A program made the translations under genes and the position numbers. This document shows positions 18,947 to 27,502 of a stretch of DNA of 36,082 bases, piece after piece. Each line of letters begins with the position of its first letter. The first letter of the stretch is position 1. Below the pieces are notes generated by a model. It had not been told where the DNA came from and did no database searches. It saw only the letters and a list, made by a program, of their open reading frames with translations. Origin of the DNA: Nitrosomonas sp. (GTDB lineage Bacteria > Pseudomonadota > Gammaproteobacteria > Burkholderiales > Nitrosomonadaceae); assembly GCF_021731985.1 (NCBI RefSeq), contig NZ_JAKFWH010000029.1, forward strand, positions 1 through 36,082. The letters are read 5' to 3'.

Positions 18947-21900
18947 ATGCAAGAGAATCTAATACGCTCCATACTATTGGCCTGGTCTTTTTCTTTACAG
19001 ATTTTCTGGACAAGTCAGGTATTCGCATTGTCCCCATTATCAAATGGCCCGCTTTTCTTGGGGGGGAATATATCACCCAATGTGATGTTTACCCTGGATG
19101 ATTCGGGATCAATGCACTTCGAGATCATGCCGGAGAATTTGATTCTTCAAAGCGTACGCTACACGTTTCCTCGCGCATCAGGTGTTTATGGCGCAGCTGA
19201 TTACAACAACTATGCCGTCGGTTTTGATTCTACTAACAGATATACAGCGTCGTTGCGCTCCAGCTATGTCAACAAAATTTATTACGATCCTACTGTTAAA
19301 TACCAGCCCTGGAGTAATTCTGACGGATCGCTGATGAGTAATGCCAGTCCTACTTGTGCTTATCACAATCCATACAATACTGCGGCAGGTTGCCGCGATC
19401 TAACGGTTGACAATACACAAACGGCGGGTTGGTTGCAAAGTGACGGAACCCGGTCTTTCGACGAGTCAAGAACTTTCTATCCCGCAGTGTATTTCAAATA
19501 TAACAGTGGCAGTATCAATGATGCTACCAGTTATACAAAGGTTGAAATCAAATCTTCAATATCGACATATGTGGGTGGAGCCAATCGTTTAGATTGTGCT
19601 GCCGTGACTACCTGCACTTATAGTGAAGAGATTCAGAACTTTGCAAATTGGTATACCTATTATCGTTCTCGCGTATTGTTAGCTCGCGCAGGTGTTGGCA
19701 GAGCATTTGCCACCCAAGGAAATACCATGCGTGTAGGTTTTGCAGCCATCAATAAAGGCTCTACAACTTTGGATGGCGTAACGACAACCGTAGTAAAAAC
19801 TGGTGTAAGGCAATTTACAGGTACAGACAGAGCGAATTTTTTTACCAACCTTTATGACCATGATATTCCAGCATCAGGAACACCGCTGCGAGAAGCGATG
19901 ATCAGTGTAGGGGAATACTTCAAGAGAACTGACGATAAAGGTCCTTGGGGTGAGACACCAGGTTCAACCGGAGGCACGCAACACGCATGCCGTCAAAATT
20001 ATAATATTCTGATGACGGATGGCTATTGGACTGAAGGATCTGTATCGGGTTTGGATAATTCTGATAATTCGTCTGGTTCTAGTATCACGAATCATTCTTC
20101 ACCGGCAACACCAGCATCTTATACCTATACTCCGGCTCTTCCTTATTCGGATGCTTATAGTGATACATTAGCGGATGCGGCAATGCAATATTGGAAAAAT
20201 GATTTGCGAACAGATTTACTCAACAAAGTACCAGCTAACCCTTCAGATCCTGCTTTCTGGCAACATATGGTTACTTTTACAGTGGGTTTAGGGGTCACTG
20301 GATCACGCACTACATTGCCATCGGGATCGGAGTCATGGCCTGATCCAACTGCAAGCGATGCGGCAAAGATAGACGATCTCTGGCATGCTGCCGTGAATGG
20401 TCGCGGCGCTTTTTTTAGTGCCGCTGATCCGGCCATGTTTGCAAATGCTTTATCGAATACATTGTCACAGATCATCGCGCGGACAGGCTCAGCTTCCGCA
20501 GTGGCTAGCAATTCCAGTACACTCAGGACCAATGGACGTATTTACCAGGCGAAATTTAATAGTGGTGATTGGAGTGGTCAATTATTATCGATTCCTATTG
20601 ATGCAGCCGGGAATAGGGGAATCCCAGAATGGGAAGCCGGTTCAGTTTCACTGGCCCCTGCTACTGTCAACTCAACATCGCGGGTTGTGATTACAAAAGG
20701 CAGCACAGATGGTGTTGCATTCGAATATGCTAACTTAACAGATGCCCAGAAAACGCTGCTTAATAAAAATGCAGCCGCAACTGCTGATAACTGCGGACCG
20801 GAAAGAGTCGCTTTTTTGCGTGGTAGCAGTACCAATGAAGGTTTAAGCGGGACATTTAGCTGCGCAAGCGCTACGACAGTTAATAAATTCCGTAGCCGTG
20901 CCACGAGTAAGCTCGGCGATATTATTAATTCAAACCCTTTCTATGTGGGTAAACCCAGCGCAGGATACTCCAATGTAGATCATGCAGGCTACGCAGCGTT
21001 CAGCGCCGCCTATAAGAATCGGCTGCCAATGGTATATGTAGGCTCTAATGACGGTACGCTGCATGGCTTTAATGCTTGCATTCCCGGGGTAACCTCGGGT
21101 TGTGTGGCTGCAGATGCCGGGAAGGAATTAATTACTTATATTCCCAGTGCGGTATTTGCGAATTTAAGTCGATTGTCTGATAAGGATTACAACGCCAACC
21201 ATCGCTATTTTGTCGATGGTTCTCCCATGGTGGCTGATACGTATAACAGCTCTACATCAAGCTGGAGAAGCGTGCTGATTGGCAGTCTAAATGGTGGTGG
21301 CAAAGGCTTCTATGCGCTTGATGTGACCAATCCGGCGGATACATCCCAGTCAGCGCCCATCTTTTCCGCTGCGAATGCAGCAAGCCTGGTTCTGTGGGAA
21401 TTCTCTGATGCCGATGATGTGGATATGGGTTATAGCTACAACCAGCCGGTAGTAGATCCATATAACGGCCAAGCCAAACAAATCGTGAAAATGGAGAATG
21501 GGCAATGGGCAGTTATTGTCGGCAACGGTTATAACAGTGATAACGGTAAAGCAGTACTTTATATAGTTTTTATAACAGGGGGGGAAGATGGTAGTTGGAC
21601 ACTTGGCACAGACTACATCAAGCTCGTTGCCAATGCCGGTCCTGGTAATGGTCTTTCTACACCGATGCCATTTGATTCTAATGGAAATGGTAAAGTCGAT
21701 GTCATTTATGCGGGTGACATCAAGGGTAATTTATGGAAATTTGATGTGAGCACTACGACGCCTTCGAGCTGGAATGTGGCAATAAGCGGTTTACCATTAT
21801 TTATCTCGGGTATCACTAAGCCCATTATTGCTCCACCCGCAGTCAGTCTTCATCCGAAAGGGGGACAACTGGTCTTATTTGGTACGGGTAAATATCTTGA

Positions 21901-22456
21901 GACAGGCGACACTACTAATACTGCGGCACAAACTATTTACGCCGTATGGGACAACGCAACCACGGCTACTGTAACAGCCGGCAACCTGGTACAGCAGGTA
22001 TTCACGGATGCCACAATCCGAACAGGGACACAAAACGCGGTGACTTATTCTGCCACAATAAAAGGCTGGTATTTGAATTTGCCGATCAGTGGCGAACGCA
22101 TATCCGGCGCGCCGAGTCTGGAAGATGGCCTATTTACATTTACCACGATCGTACCATCCGCGTCGCCGTGTGATTTTGGTGGGAGAGGTTTGGTGAATAC
22201 CATTGATTTCTTAACAGGCAGTATGCTTCCTTTTCCTGCATTTGATATTAATAGAAACAGAGCAATTGGTTATGATGACGGTTTGTCGGCAGGCATAGAA
22301 ATTAGTTTTTCTCCTGGCGGCGTGACAAGAATTAGAGGGAGCGCGGATGATGTTCTCATATCTTCTGGACCAGATGGGACACTAATTCAAACAACAACAA
22401 CAAAAGGGCTTGCCGGGCTTCGCGGGCGGATTACTTGGCATGAGCTGGTGCAGTAG
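18947..22456 (+). CDS. pilY1: PilY1-type pilus tip adhesin / assembly protein
   Basis: The 1169-residue secreted protein has an N-terminal signal peptide ending near FALS (about residue 28). Directly after it, NVMFTLDDSGSM (51-56) has the DxSGS metal-site (MIDAS) pattern of von Willebrand A domains. The C-terminal half is a PilY1 beta-propeller: GDIINSNPFYVG, YVGSNDGTLHGF, VLIGSLNGGGKGFYALDVT and VDMGYSYNQPVV recur at propeller strands. The loop DSNGNGKVD (910-918) matches the calcium-binding loop needed for twitching in P. aeruginosa PilY1. PilY1 sits at the pilus tip on top of the minor pilins, promoting extension and adhesion. AAAGGA lies 10 bases before the ATG. No C-terminal anchor or frameshift is seen. 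Confidence 0.95.
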   Translation: MQENLIRSILLAWSFSLQIFWTSQVFALSPLSNGPLFLGGNISPNVMFTLDDSGSMHFEIMPENLILQSVRYTFPRASGVYGAADYNNYAVGFDSTNRYTASLRSSYVNKIYYDPTVKYQPWSNSDGSLMSNASPTCAYHNPYNTAAGCRDLTVDNTQTAGWLQSDGTRSFDESRTFYPAVYFKYNSGSINDATSYTKVEIKSSISTYVGGANRLDCAAVTTCTYSEEIQNFANWYTYYRSRVLLARAGVGRAFATQGNTMRVGFAAINKGSTTLDGVTTTVVKTGVRQFTGTDRANFFTNLYDHDIPASGTPLREAMISVGEYFKRTDDKGPWGETPGSTGGTQHACRQNYNILMTDGYWTEGSVSGLDNSDNSSGSSITNHSSPATPASYTYTPALPYSDAYSDTLADAAMQYWKNDLRTDLLNKVPANPSDPAFWQHMVTFTVGLGVTGSRTTLPSGSESWPDPTASDAAKIDDLWHAAVNGRGAFFSAADPAMFANALSNTLSQIIARTGSASAVASNSSTLRTNGRIYQAKFNSGDWSGQLLSIPIDAAGNRGIPEWEAGSVSLAPATVNSTSRVVITKGSTDGVAFEYANLTDAQKTLLNKNAAATADNCGPERVAFLRGSSTNEGLSGTFSCASATTVNKFRSRATSKLGDIINSNPFYVGKPSAGYSNVDHAGYAAFSAAYKNRLPMVYVGSNDGTLHGFNACIPGVTSGCVAADAGKELITYIPSAVFANLSRLSDKDYNANHRYFVDGSPMVADTYNSSTSSWRSVLIGSLNGGGKGFYALDVTNPADTSQSAPIFSAANAASLVLWEFSDADDVDMGYSYNQPVVDPYNGQAKQIVKMENGQWAVIVGNGYNSDNGKAVLYIVFITGGEDGSWTLGTDYIKLVANAGPGNGLSTPMPFDSNGNGKVDVIYAGDIKGNLWKFDVSTTTPSSWNVAISGLPLFISGITKPIIAPPAVSLHPKGGQLVLFGTGKYLETGDTTNTAAQTIYAVWDNATTATVTAGNLVQQVFTDATIRTGTQNAVTYSATIKGWYLNLPISGERISGAPSLEDGLFTFTTIVPSASPCDFGGRGLVNTIDFLTGSMLPFPAFDINRNRAIGYDDGLSAGIEISFSPGGVTRIRGSADDVLISSGPDGTLIQTTTTKGLAGLRGRITWHELVQ

Positions 22457-22562
22457 AATTTTTTCGGAAGTAACATCGATCGCGCATAACGAGTAATTGG
22501 AACGATCGTATTTCGTAAATAAAACGGGTCAAGAAATTAGGGTTATATCAGATTAAGGTTGT

Positions 22563-23021
22563 ATGAACTCTGGAGAAAATATTATGAGATTAAACGGTTT
22601 TACACTTATTGAGTTATTAATTGCAGTTGCAATTGTTGGTATTCTCGCATCAATCGCTGTTCCTTCTTACCAAAATTACGTGAGAGATTCCAACCGCGCT
22701 GTCGCTAAGTCAATACTTTATGAGAATGCGCAATTTCTAGAACGATTCTATACGGAAAACAACCAATATGATGCGACTGTAGGAGCGGATGGGATCGCCA
22801 ATACGGGTGATGATGCAGCCGTTGTATTGCCTATTTTACAATCACCAAGAACAGGAACTGCTCAGTACAATATTGATTTTCTCGCTGTAGGAAATGCAAC
22901 TTTTACACTCCGGGCAACTCCAGTCGGTACAATGGCCGGTGATACTTGTGGCGCGCTTACGCTGACAAATGCCGGAGTACAGGGTGCGGGAGATACTGTT
23001 GCAACGTGCTGGAATCGATAG
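22563..23021 (+). CDS. pilE: PilE-type minor pilin
   Basis: The prepilin has 152 residues from the ATG at 22563, or 145 from the ATG at 22584, which has a good GGAG 8 bases upstream and gives the more typical short leader MRLNG. Cleavage is expected after that Gly, exposing FTLIELLIAVAIVGILASIAVPSYQNYV with Glu5. The helix continues into ERFYTENNQYD, and the C-terminal domain has the ComE/PilE-type GDTCGALTLTNAGVQG with a second Cys four residues from the end. It belongs to the minor-pilin PilE group (COG4968) rather than the major pilin PilA, judged from operon position. A 106-base gap separates it from pilY1. Confidence 0.9.
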   Translation: MNSGENIMRLNGFTLIELLIAVAIVGILASIAVPSYQNYVRDSNRAVAKSILYENAQFLERFYTENNQYDATVGADGIANTGDDAAVVLPILQSPRTGTAQYNIDFLAVGNATFTLRATPVGTMAGDTCGALTLTNAGVQGAGDTVATCWNR

Positions 23022-23028
23022 TGAATAC

Positions 23029-23061
23029 GTAAATAAACAGATAAGAAAATAGTTTATTTAC
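23029..23061. terminator. Perfect AT-rich inverted repeat between convergent pilE and phoU (possible bidirectional terminator)
   Basis: GTAAATAAAC (23029-23038) and GTTTATTTAC (23052-23061) form a perfect 10-bp stem with a 13-base loop. The right arm includes the phoU stop codon. The stem is AT-rich and no strong T-run follows, so termination activity is uncertain, but the placement between two convergent stops suits it. Confidence 0.4.
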
Positions 23062-23765
23062 TCTCGAATTTCCTGTTCAATCTGATCGGCCGTCACATGG
23101 CGCACATCTTTACCCTTCACCATGTAAACAACGTACTCGGACATGTTTTTTGCATGATCGCCAATACGCTCGATTGCTTTGGCGATAAATACTATCTCCA
23201 GACAAGTGGAGATTTTTCTTGGATCTTCCATCATGAACGTAATCAATTGTCGCAAGATGGAACGAAATTCTTCGTCTACAAATTCGTCCTGTCGTACAAT
23301 TTGCGCGGCTGCATTCAAATCTAACCGGGCAAAGGAATCTAGCGCCTTATGCAGCATGTCCATAGCGATACTGGCAACATGCTTGATTTCAACAAAGCGC
23401 GGTATGTGCATACGGTCTGTTGAATAGATCAACTTCGCCATCCGTGCAATTTTCGCTGCTTCGTCGCCAATACGTTCCAAATCGGTAATGGTTTTGATAA
23501 CCATCATGATCATGCGTAAGTCGCCTGCAGTCGGCTGCCGACGTGCAATAATTTGATTGCAGATCTCATCAATTGATACTTCCATGGAGTTAACGCGATG
23601 GTCACGCGCAATGACCTGATCAATCAATTCTTCATTGCCGCTCGTCAATGCCTCAATAGCATATTCGATTTGTTCTTCAACAAAACCACCCATTTGCAAA
23701 ACGCGAGTGCGTACTTCTTCAAGATCAGCATCAAACTGCTTGGAAATATGTTCTTTGGTTACCAT
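23058..23765 (-). CDS. phoU: PhoU, phosphate signalling/transport regulator
   Basis: The start chosen is the ATG at 23765 (MVTKEHISKQFDADLEEVR), preceded by AAAAGG six bases upstream; it gives 235 residues, near the family norm. An upstream ATG at 23804 would add 13 residues that do not look like PhoU. The protein is two three-helix bundles with the metal-cluster motifs DLERIGDEAAKIAR and AIERIGDHAKNMSEYV. PhoU links the Pst phosphate transporter with the PhoR/PhoB kinase and damps the Pho response. No pst or pho genes are nearby, so the gene is separated from its usual partners. It lies 70 bases after rpiA on the same strand. Confidence 0.95.
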   Translation of the reverse strand: MVTKEHISKQFDADLEEVRTRVLQMGGFVEEQIEYAIEALTSGNEELIDQVIARDHRVNSMEVSIDEICNQIIARRQPTAGDLRMIMMVIKTITDLERIGDEAAKIARMAKLIYSTDRMHIPRFVEIKHVASIAMDMLHKALDSFARLDLNAAAQIVRQDEFVDEEFRSILRQLITFMMEDPRKISTCLEIVFIAKAIERIGDHAKNMSEYVVYMVKGKDVRHVTADQIEQEIRE

Positions 23766-23835
23766 GGTTGCCTTTTGTTGGTATGGAATTATGTGATGCA
23801 CCAAGTTTTTAGCTACTAAAGATTAACATTATAAA

Positions 23836-24495
23836 TCAGATAGTAATTGTCCGTACCCCATTATCTGTTCCCAGTAATAAGGTATCTGCCGAGCGCCGGG
23901 CAAAAAGACCATTTGTTACAACACCTGTAATCTGATTCAGTGTCGCTTCCAGTTCAACCGGATTCATAATTTGCAAGTTATGTACATCAAGAATCACATT
24001 GCCATTATCAGTGACGAATCCCTGGCGTAAAGCTGGCTGTCCTCCCAGGTGCACAATTTCACGTGCGACATAGCTGCGCGCCATGGGTATGACCTCAACG
24101 GGTAATGGAAAGTTGCCAAGGACACTCACCAGTTTGCTTTGATCTGTAATGCAAATAAATTTTCGCGCGACAGCAGCCACAATTTTTTCCCGCGTTAAAG
24201 CGCCGCCACCACCTTTGATCATGTGCAAATGTTCGGTAATCTCATCCGCACCGTCCACATAAACGGGCAAATCAATGACATTATTAAGATCAAGCACTTC
24301 GATACCGTAACTCTTCAGGCGCTGAGCAGTCGCATCCGAACTGGCGACAGCACCTTCAATTTTATTTTTTATTTTAGACAGTTCATCGATAAAGTAATTA
24401 GCGGTAGAACCTGTACCCACTCCAACAATACAACCAACCGGAATATGCTGGATTGCAGCTGCTGCAGCAGCGCGTTTTTGTTCGTCTTGTGTCAT
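23836..24495 (-). CDS. rpiA: Ribose-5-phosphate isomerase A
   Basis: The 219-residue enzyme interconverts ribose-5-phosphate and ribulose-5-phosphate in the pentose phosphate and Calvin pathways. Signatures are [17 protein letters not shown] (phosphate-binding loop), [37 protein letters not shown] (catalytic Asp/Glu/Lys region) and ITDQSKLV. The length equals E. coli RpiA (219). If the host is an autotroph, the enzyme would also serve CO2 fixation. The gene probably shares a transcript with phoU downstream. Confidence 0.97.
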   Translation of the reverse strand: MTQDEQKRAAAAAAIQHIPVGCIVGVGTGSTANYFIDELSKIKNKIEGAVASSDATAQRLKSYGIEVLDLNNVIDLPVYVDGADEITEHLHMIKGGGGALTREKIVAAVARKFICITDQSKLVSVLGNFPLPVEVIPMARSYVAREIVHLGGQPALRQGFVTDNGNVILDVHNLQIMNPVELEATLNQITGVVTNGLFARRSADTLLLGTDNGVRTITI

Positions 24496-24771
24496 TATGG
24501 CCTTATGTTGACAAAAAATTAATATCGCTTATCAGGATAGCGTTATCTGTAAATTTAAACAATGCTTCTAGCCACCGAAAATAAAATTTGGAGAATTCGA
24601 AAAAGAATGTACAAAATTATTGCGGCAATAAGCTTTTAAGATTGAAGCTTGAGATACTGAGAAAGTGAATTTTTACATAGTAATATGAAGATATAATTAC
24701 ATTGGTCACGCTTTTAATTTGAATGTTACTGCAACAAGTAAAGATTGAATCGAGCACAGCACAGTGTATCG

Positions 24772-25884
24772 TTAGAAAAACGGATCAAACCCAGATGTGG
24801 GAATTCGGTAGCCTTTGAGCCATGATTTGAACTGTTTTACATCATTGAATAGCATCAAATCATGTTGAATGCGATTGATCTGATTCCGTAACGTGCGCAT
24901 GTTTTCATTCAACAGAGCAAACACCCGCTTCGGCGACAAGTGCGCATACGGTGCAAGCCCAGTCATTCGCCTGATGTCCAATTCCATATGCGCCACTTCT
25001 TGCTGTAGTTCTTCCAGTTGGTTCTGCAAGATTTTGTTGTAATGCTTTAAGCGATCGTCGGCAATATTGTTGATTTTGCTTTGATCAATTTGCTCGACAC
25101 TCAGTTGTAATTCCAGCAGTTGCAGCAAATCTCTTTTTCCATAGGCAACCGTCACTTTCTGCATTAATTCGGTTTTACGTTCGCGCTCCGCTGGATCCAG
25201 CTCTCGGTCCGGATGCAGCACTGCTACCAGTTGTCGGTAAACTGCTTGGATCGATTTGCTGACGTTGGCCTCCTCTTCTTGCTCACGTGCTTCCTTCTCC
25301 AATTGTTTGGCGGATTTTTTCCGCTTGGAACGGGATTCTTGGGCCTGTTTATGCCGCTCCTGCATTTTCTCAGCCAAGCGCGCCGCCATTTCTTCAGGAT
25401 CGGAACAGTCAAATTCATCATCGTCCAGTTCAACACCGAATTCCTGTTCGAACATAGATTTAAAATATTCACTGGCCATTTCATCGGCTTCTTGAACTGC
25501 GGCATCGTAATCCTGCTCGCTGTAACAATCATAAAGCGGCTTTAAATCCTCGCGTCCGTGTTGACCGATCAGCTCCTCGCATATGCTGGTAATCAGGTGT
25601 GCAATTTTATCTCGCTGGTTGTGGGCGAGCTTTTGGGTTGTATACAAAGCATCCAACATCACCACCATATCTGCTTGATGATCGCGGAATGCATCGCGTA
25701 ACGGGTTCAGTTTTCCGGCAATTTCCTGTTGGTATTGAGGAATCACTTCCTGCCATGTGGCCAATAGTTTCTTCTGGGTATCAATTTTCTGAATCAATCC
25801 ATTGAATTTTTTCTGTGCAGGTGAAAGGTCAGTCTGTTGCTGAGTTTCTTCAATGCGAACGGCTTTAATTTTGTGATGTGGCAT
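24772..25884 (-). CDS. J-domain-like (DnaJ-related) protein with internal HPD motif
   Basis: This 370-residue soluble protein is rich in predicted helix. The N-terminal two-thirds (about 20-205) is charged and coiled-coil prone, with an acidic stretch (VELDDDEFDCSDPEE) and a basic one (RSKRKKSAKQLEKEAREQEEE). A J-domain-like segment follows at about 210-262: VYRQLVAVLHPDRE, with the HPD tripeptide at 224-226, and then KTELMQKVTVAYGKRDLLQLLELQL. HPD is the motif with which J-proteins stimulate Hsp70 ATPase. Here the domain is internal rather than N-terminal, and no G/F or zinc-finger region exists, so this is a class C type J-protein with an unknown client. Similar proteins occur in many proteobacteria as DnaJ-like hypotheticals. 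Confidence 0.75.
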   Translation of the reverse strand: MPHHKIKAVRIEETQQQTDLSPAQKKFNGLIQKIDTQKKLLATWQEVIPQYQQEIAGKLNPLRDAFRDHQADMVVMLDALYTTQKLAHNQRDKIAHLITSICEELIGQHGREDLKPLYDCYSEQDYDAAVQEADEMASEYFKSMFEQEFGVELDDDEFDCSDPEEMAARLAEKMQERHKQAQESRSKRKKSAKQLEKEAREQEEEANVSKSIQAVYRQLVAVLHPDRELDPAERERKTELMQKVTVAYGKRDLLQLLELQLSVEQIDQSKINNIADDRLKHYNKILQNQLEELQQEVAHMELDIRRMTGLAPYAHLSPKRVFALLNENMRTLRNQINRIQHDLMLFNDVKQFKSWLKGYRIPTSGFDPFF

Positions 25885-26062
25885 AACATGATGCGAGGCG
25901 GAAGTTAATATGTGAAATTTTAACCTAATGCGCCGGATTATTATTTACAAATCTGACATTCTGGATGCTATCAGATGCAAGTAGCGAAGTTTTTCTCACA
26001 GTTCTGCCACTTCAATTCCAACGTACGATCCAAAAATATGGTTATCGTTTGATAAGAAGAAC

Positions 26063-26428
26063 CTAATTGTGCGGCTTGAGAACGGCAATATGCTTAATCA
26101 AACCACCCGGAGTGAAGTAGATGCGCTCCAATCCTTGCCGCTTCACCTGCTCGCCGGAAGAGGTGTCCATTCCGGTCATGGCGAAATTAAATTCCACGCC
26201 GTTATCTTCAATGCCGCGATATTCCGTTACTTCCCAATGCGCGTCAGGAAAGCGGATGAAAAAATCGGCCATCATGGCATGAATCGCCGTACTGCCTTTG
26301 TATTCGCCGAAATAAGCAGAGAAATAGGTGGCGTCGTCAGCAAACAAGGGTTGAATAGATGGGAAATTATGATCGTTGGATAACGTCACATAGTTTCTTG
26401 CCAGTTCAATGAGTTTATTGGTTTCCAT
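26063..26428 (-). CDS. SnoaL/NTF2-like small protein
   Basis: The 121-residue single-domain protein is predicted to be an alpha+beta barrel. Its composition is that of the SnoaL-like NTF2 superfamily: an N-terminal helix (LIELARNYVTLSNDHN), then IQPLFADDATYFSAYFGEYKGSTAIHAMM, FFIRFPDAHWEV, and a C-terminal beta strand segment ending GLIKHIAVL. No catalytic residues can be assigned with confidence; family members range from enzymes to ligand binders. It lies 45 bases downstream of yaaA on the same strand and may be cotranscribed. Confidence 0.75.
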   Translation of the reverse strand: METNKLIELARNYVTLSNDHNFPSIQPLFADDATYFSAYFGEYKGSTAIHAMMADFFIRFPDAHWEVTEYRGIEDNGVEFNFAMTGMDTSSGEQVKRQGLERIYFTPGGLIKHIAVLKPHN

Positions 26429-26472
26429 TGCATTTTATCTGTCAAAAACTTCACAAAATTGTTCGCTGTGAA

Positions 26473-27255
26473 TTATGCCGATTTTGATTCGGCACGGGTA
26501 AAAATCCACTCATCCCGGCTGCTGGCATCTTCACTAAACTGGTAACCTGCAAAATCAAAGTGCTTGATATCCTCTGAGTTCGTGAGCTTGTTCTGGATGA
26601 TATAGCGGCTCATCAAGCCTCGGGCTTTCTTGGCGAAGAAACTGATGATTTTGTACACGCCATTTTTTTCGTCTTTGAAAGCCGGAGTGATAATGCGCGC
26701 GTTTAATTTGTCCTTCCGAACGGATTGGAAATATTCAATGGAAGCCAGATTGATCAGAATGTCAGTTTTTTGTTTTTGCAAATCCTGATTGAGCGCATGG
26801 GTGATTTTATCGCCCCAGAATTCGTATAGATTATTGCCACGTGGATTCTTAAACTGAGTGCCCATTTCCAGCCGGTAAGCCTGCATCAGATCCAGCGGGT
26901 GCAACACGCCATACAATCCGGACAGAATGCGTAAATGATCCTGCGCAAAAGCCAAATCAGCAGCGGTCAGCGTGTCTGCATCCAAACCTGTGTAAACATC
27001 TCCTTTGAAAGCGAGCACTGCCTGTTTGGCATTTTTCATGTCAAATGGGCGATTCCAGGCGAAATAGCGGTTTGAATTCAGAACAGCGAGCTTAGGGCTG
27101 ATCGACATCAACTTGCCGACTTGATCCGGTTCCAGTTTTCTGAGCTGGTCGATCAGTTCGGCTGAGTCATCAAGAAAACCCGGCTGCGTATGTTCCTGCG
27201 TGATAGCTGGCGTTTCAAAATCCAGTGTTTTTGCTGGCGAAATAACAATAATCAT
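26473..27255 (-). CDS. yaaA: YaaA (DUF328/UPF0246), peroxide-stress protein
   Basis: Two adjacent ATGs (27258 and 27255) begin the frame. AGGA stands 6 bases before the second, which gives MIIVISPAKTLDFE as in other YaaA proteins (260 residues). Motifs across the family are seen: SPAKTLDF, MSISPKLAVLNSNRY, AVLAFKGDVYTGLDA, RILSGLYGVLHPLDLMQAYRLEMGT, and near the C-terminus FFAKKARGLMSRYIIQNKL. E. coli YaaA limits DNA and protein damage under peroxide by lowering free iron and binds DNA with a helix-hairpin-helix-like element. The gene is possibly an operon with the SnoaL-like gene downstream. Confidence 0.95.
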   Translation of the reverse strand: MIIVISPAKTLDFETPAITQEHTQPGFLDDSAELIDQLRKLEPDQVGKLMSISPKLAVLNSNRYFAWNRPFDMKNAKQAVLAFKGDVYTGLDADTLTAADLAFAQDHLRILSGLYGVLHPLDLMQAYRLEMGTQFKNPRGNNLYEFWGDKITHALNQDLQKQKTDILINLASIEYFQSVRKDKLNARIITPAFKDEKNGVYKIISFFAKKARGLMSRYIIQNKLTNSEDIKHFDFAGYQFSEDASSRDEWIFTRAESKSA

Positions 27256-27502
27256 CATTCATCCTGAAATATAGAAAATGTTATCAGATTTACGCATTGA
27301 GTAATGGTGAGCATTGGTTTTTTAGCGGTTGCTTGTAATTAGCGTTTGAAATTTCCAATTATCAGACACGATTAGTAAATAATTACGGAGATTTTCATAA
27401 CCAGACCGCACCAGATTCATTGCAAGCGAACGAGAAGTTTTAACCCTCAGCTTTATGATGTATGCTGGGATTGCCTTGATGCAAATAATCCATTGATCGA
27501 CT

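Noticed and set aside
25213..25545. 110-codon plus-strand frame with a hydrophobic, membrane-like sequence
   Set aside because: It is antisense to the charged region of the J-domain protein; antisense of Lys/Glu-rich coding often reads as Phe/Leu-rich.
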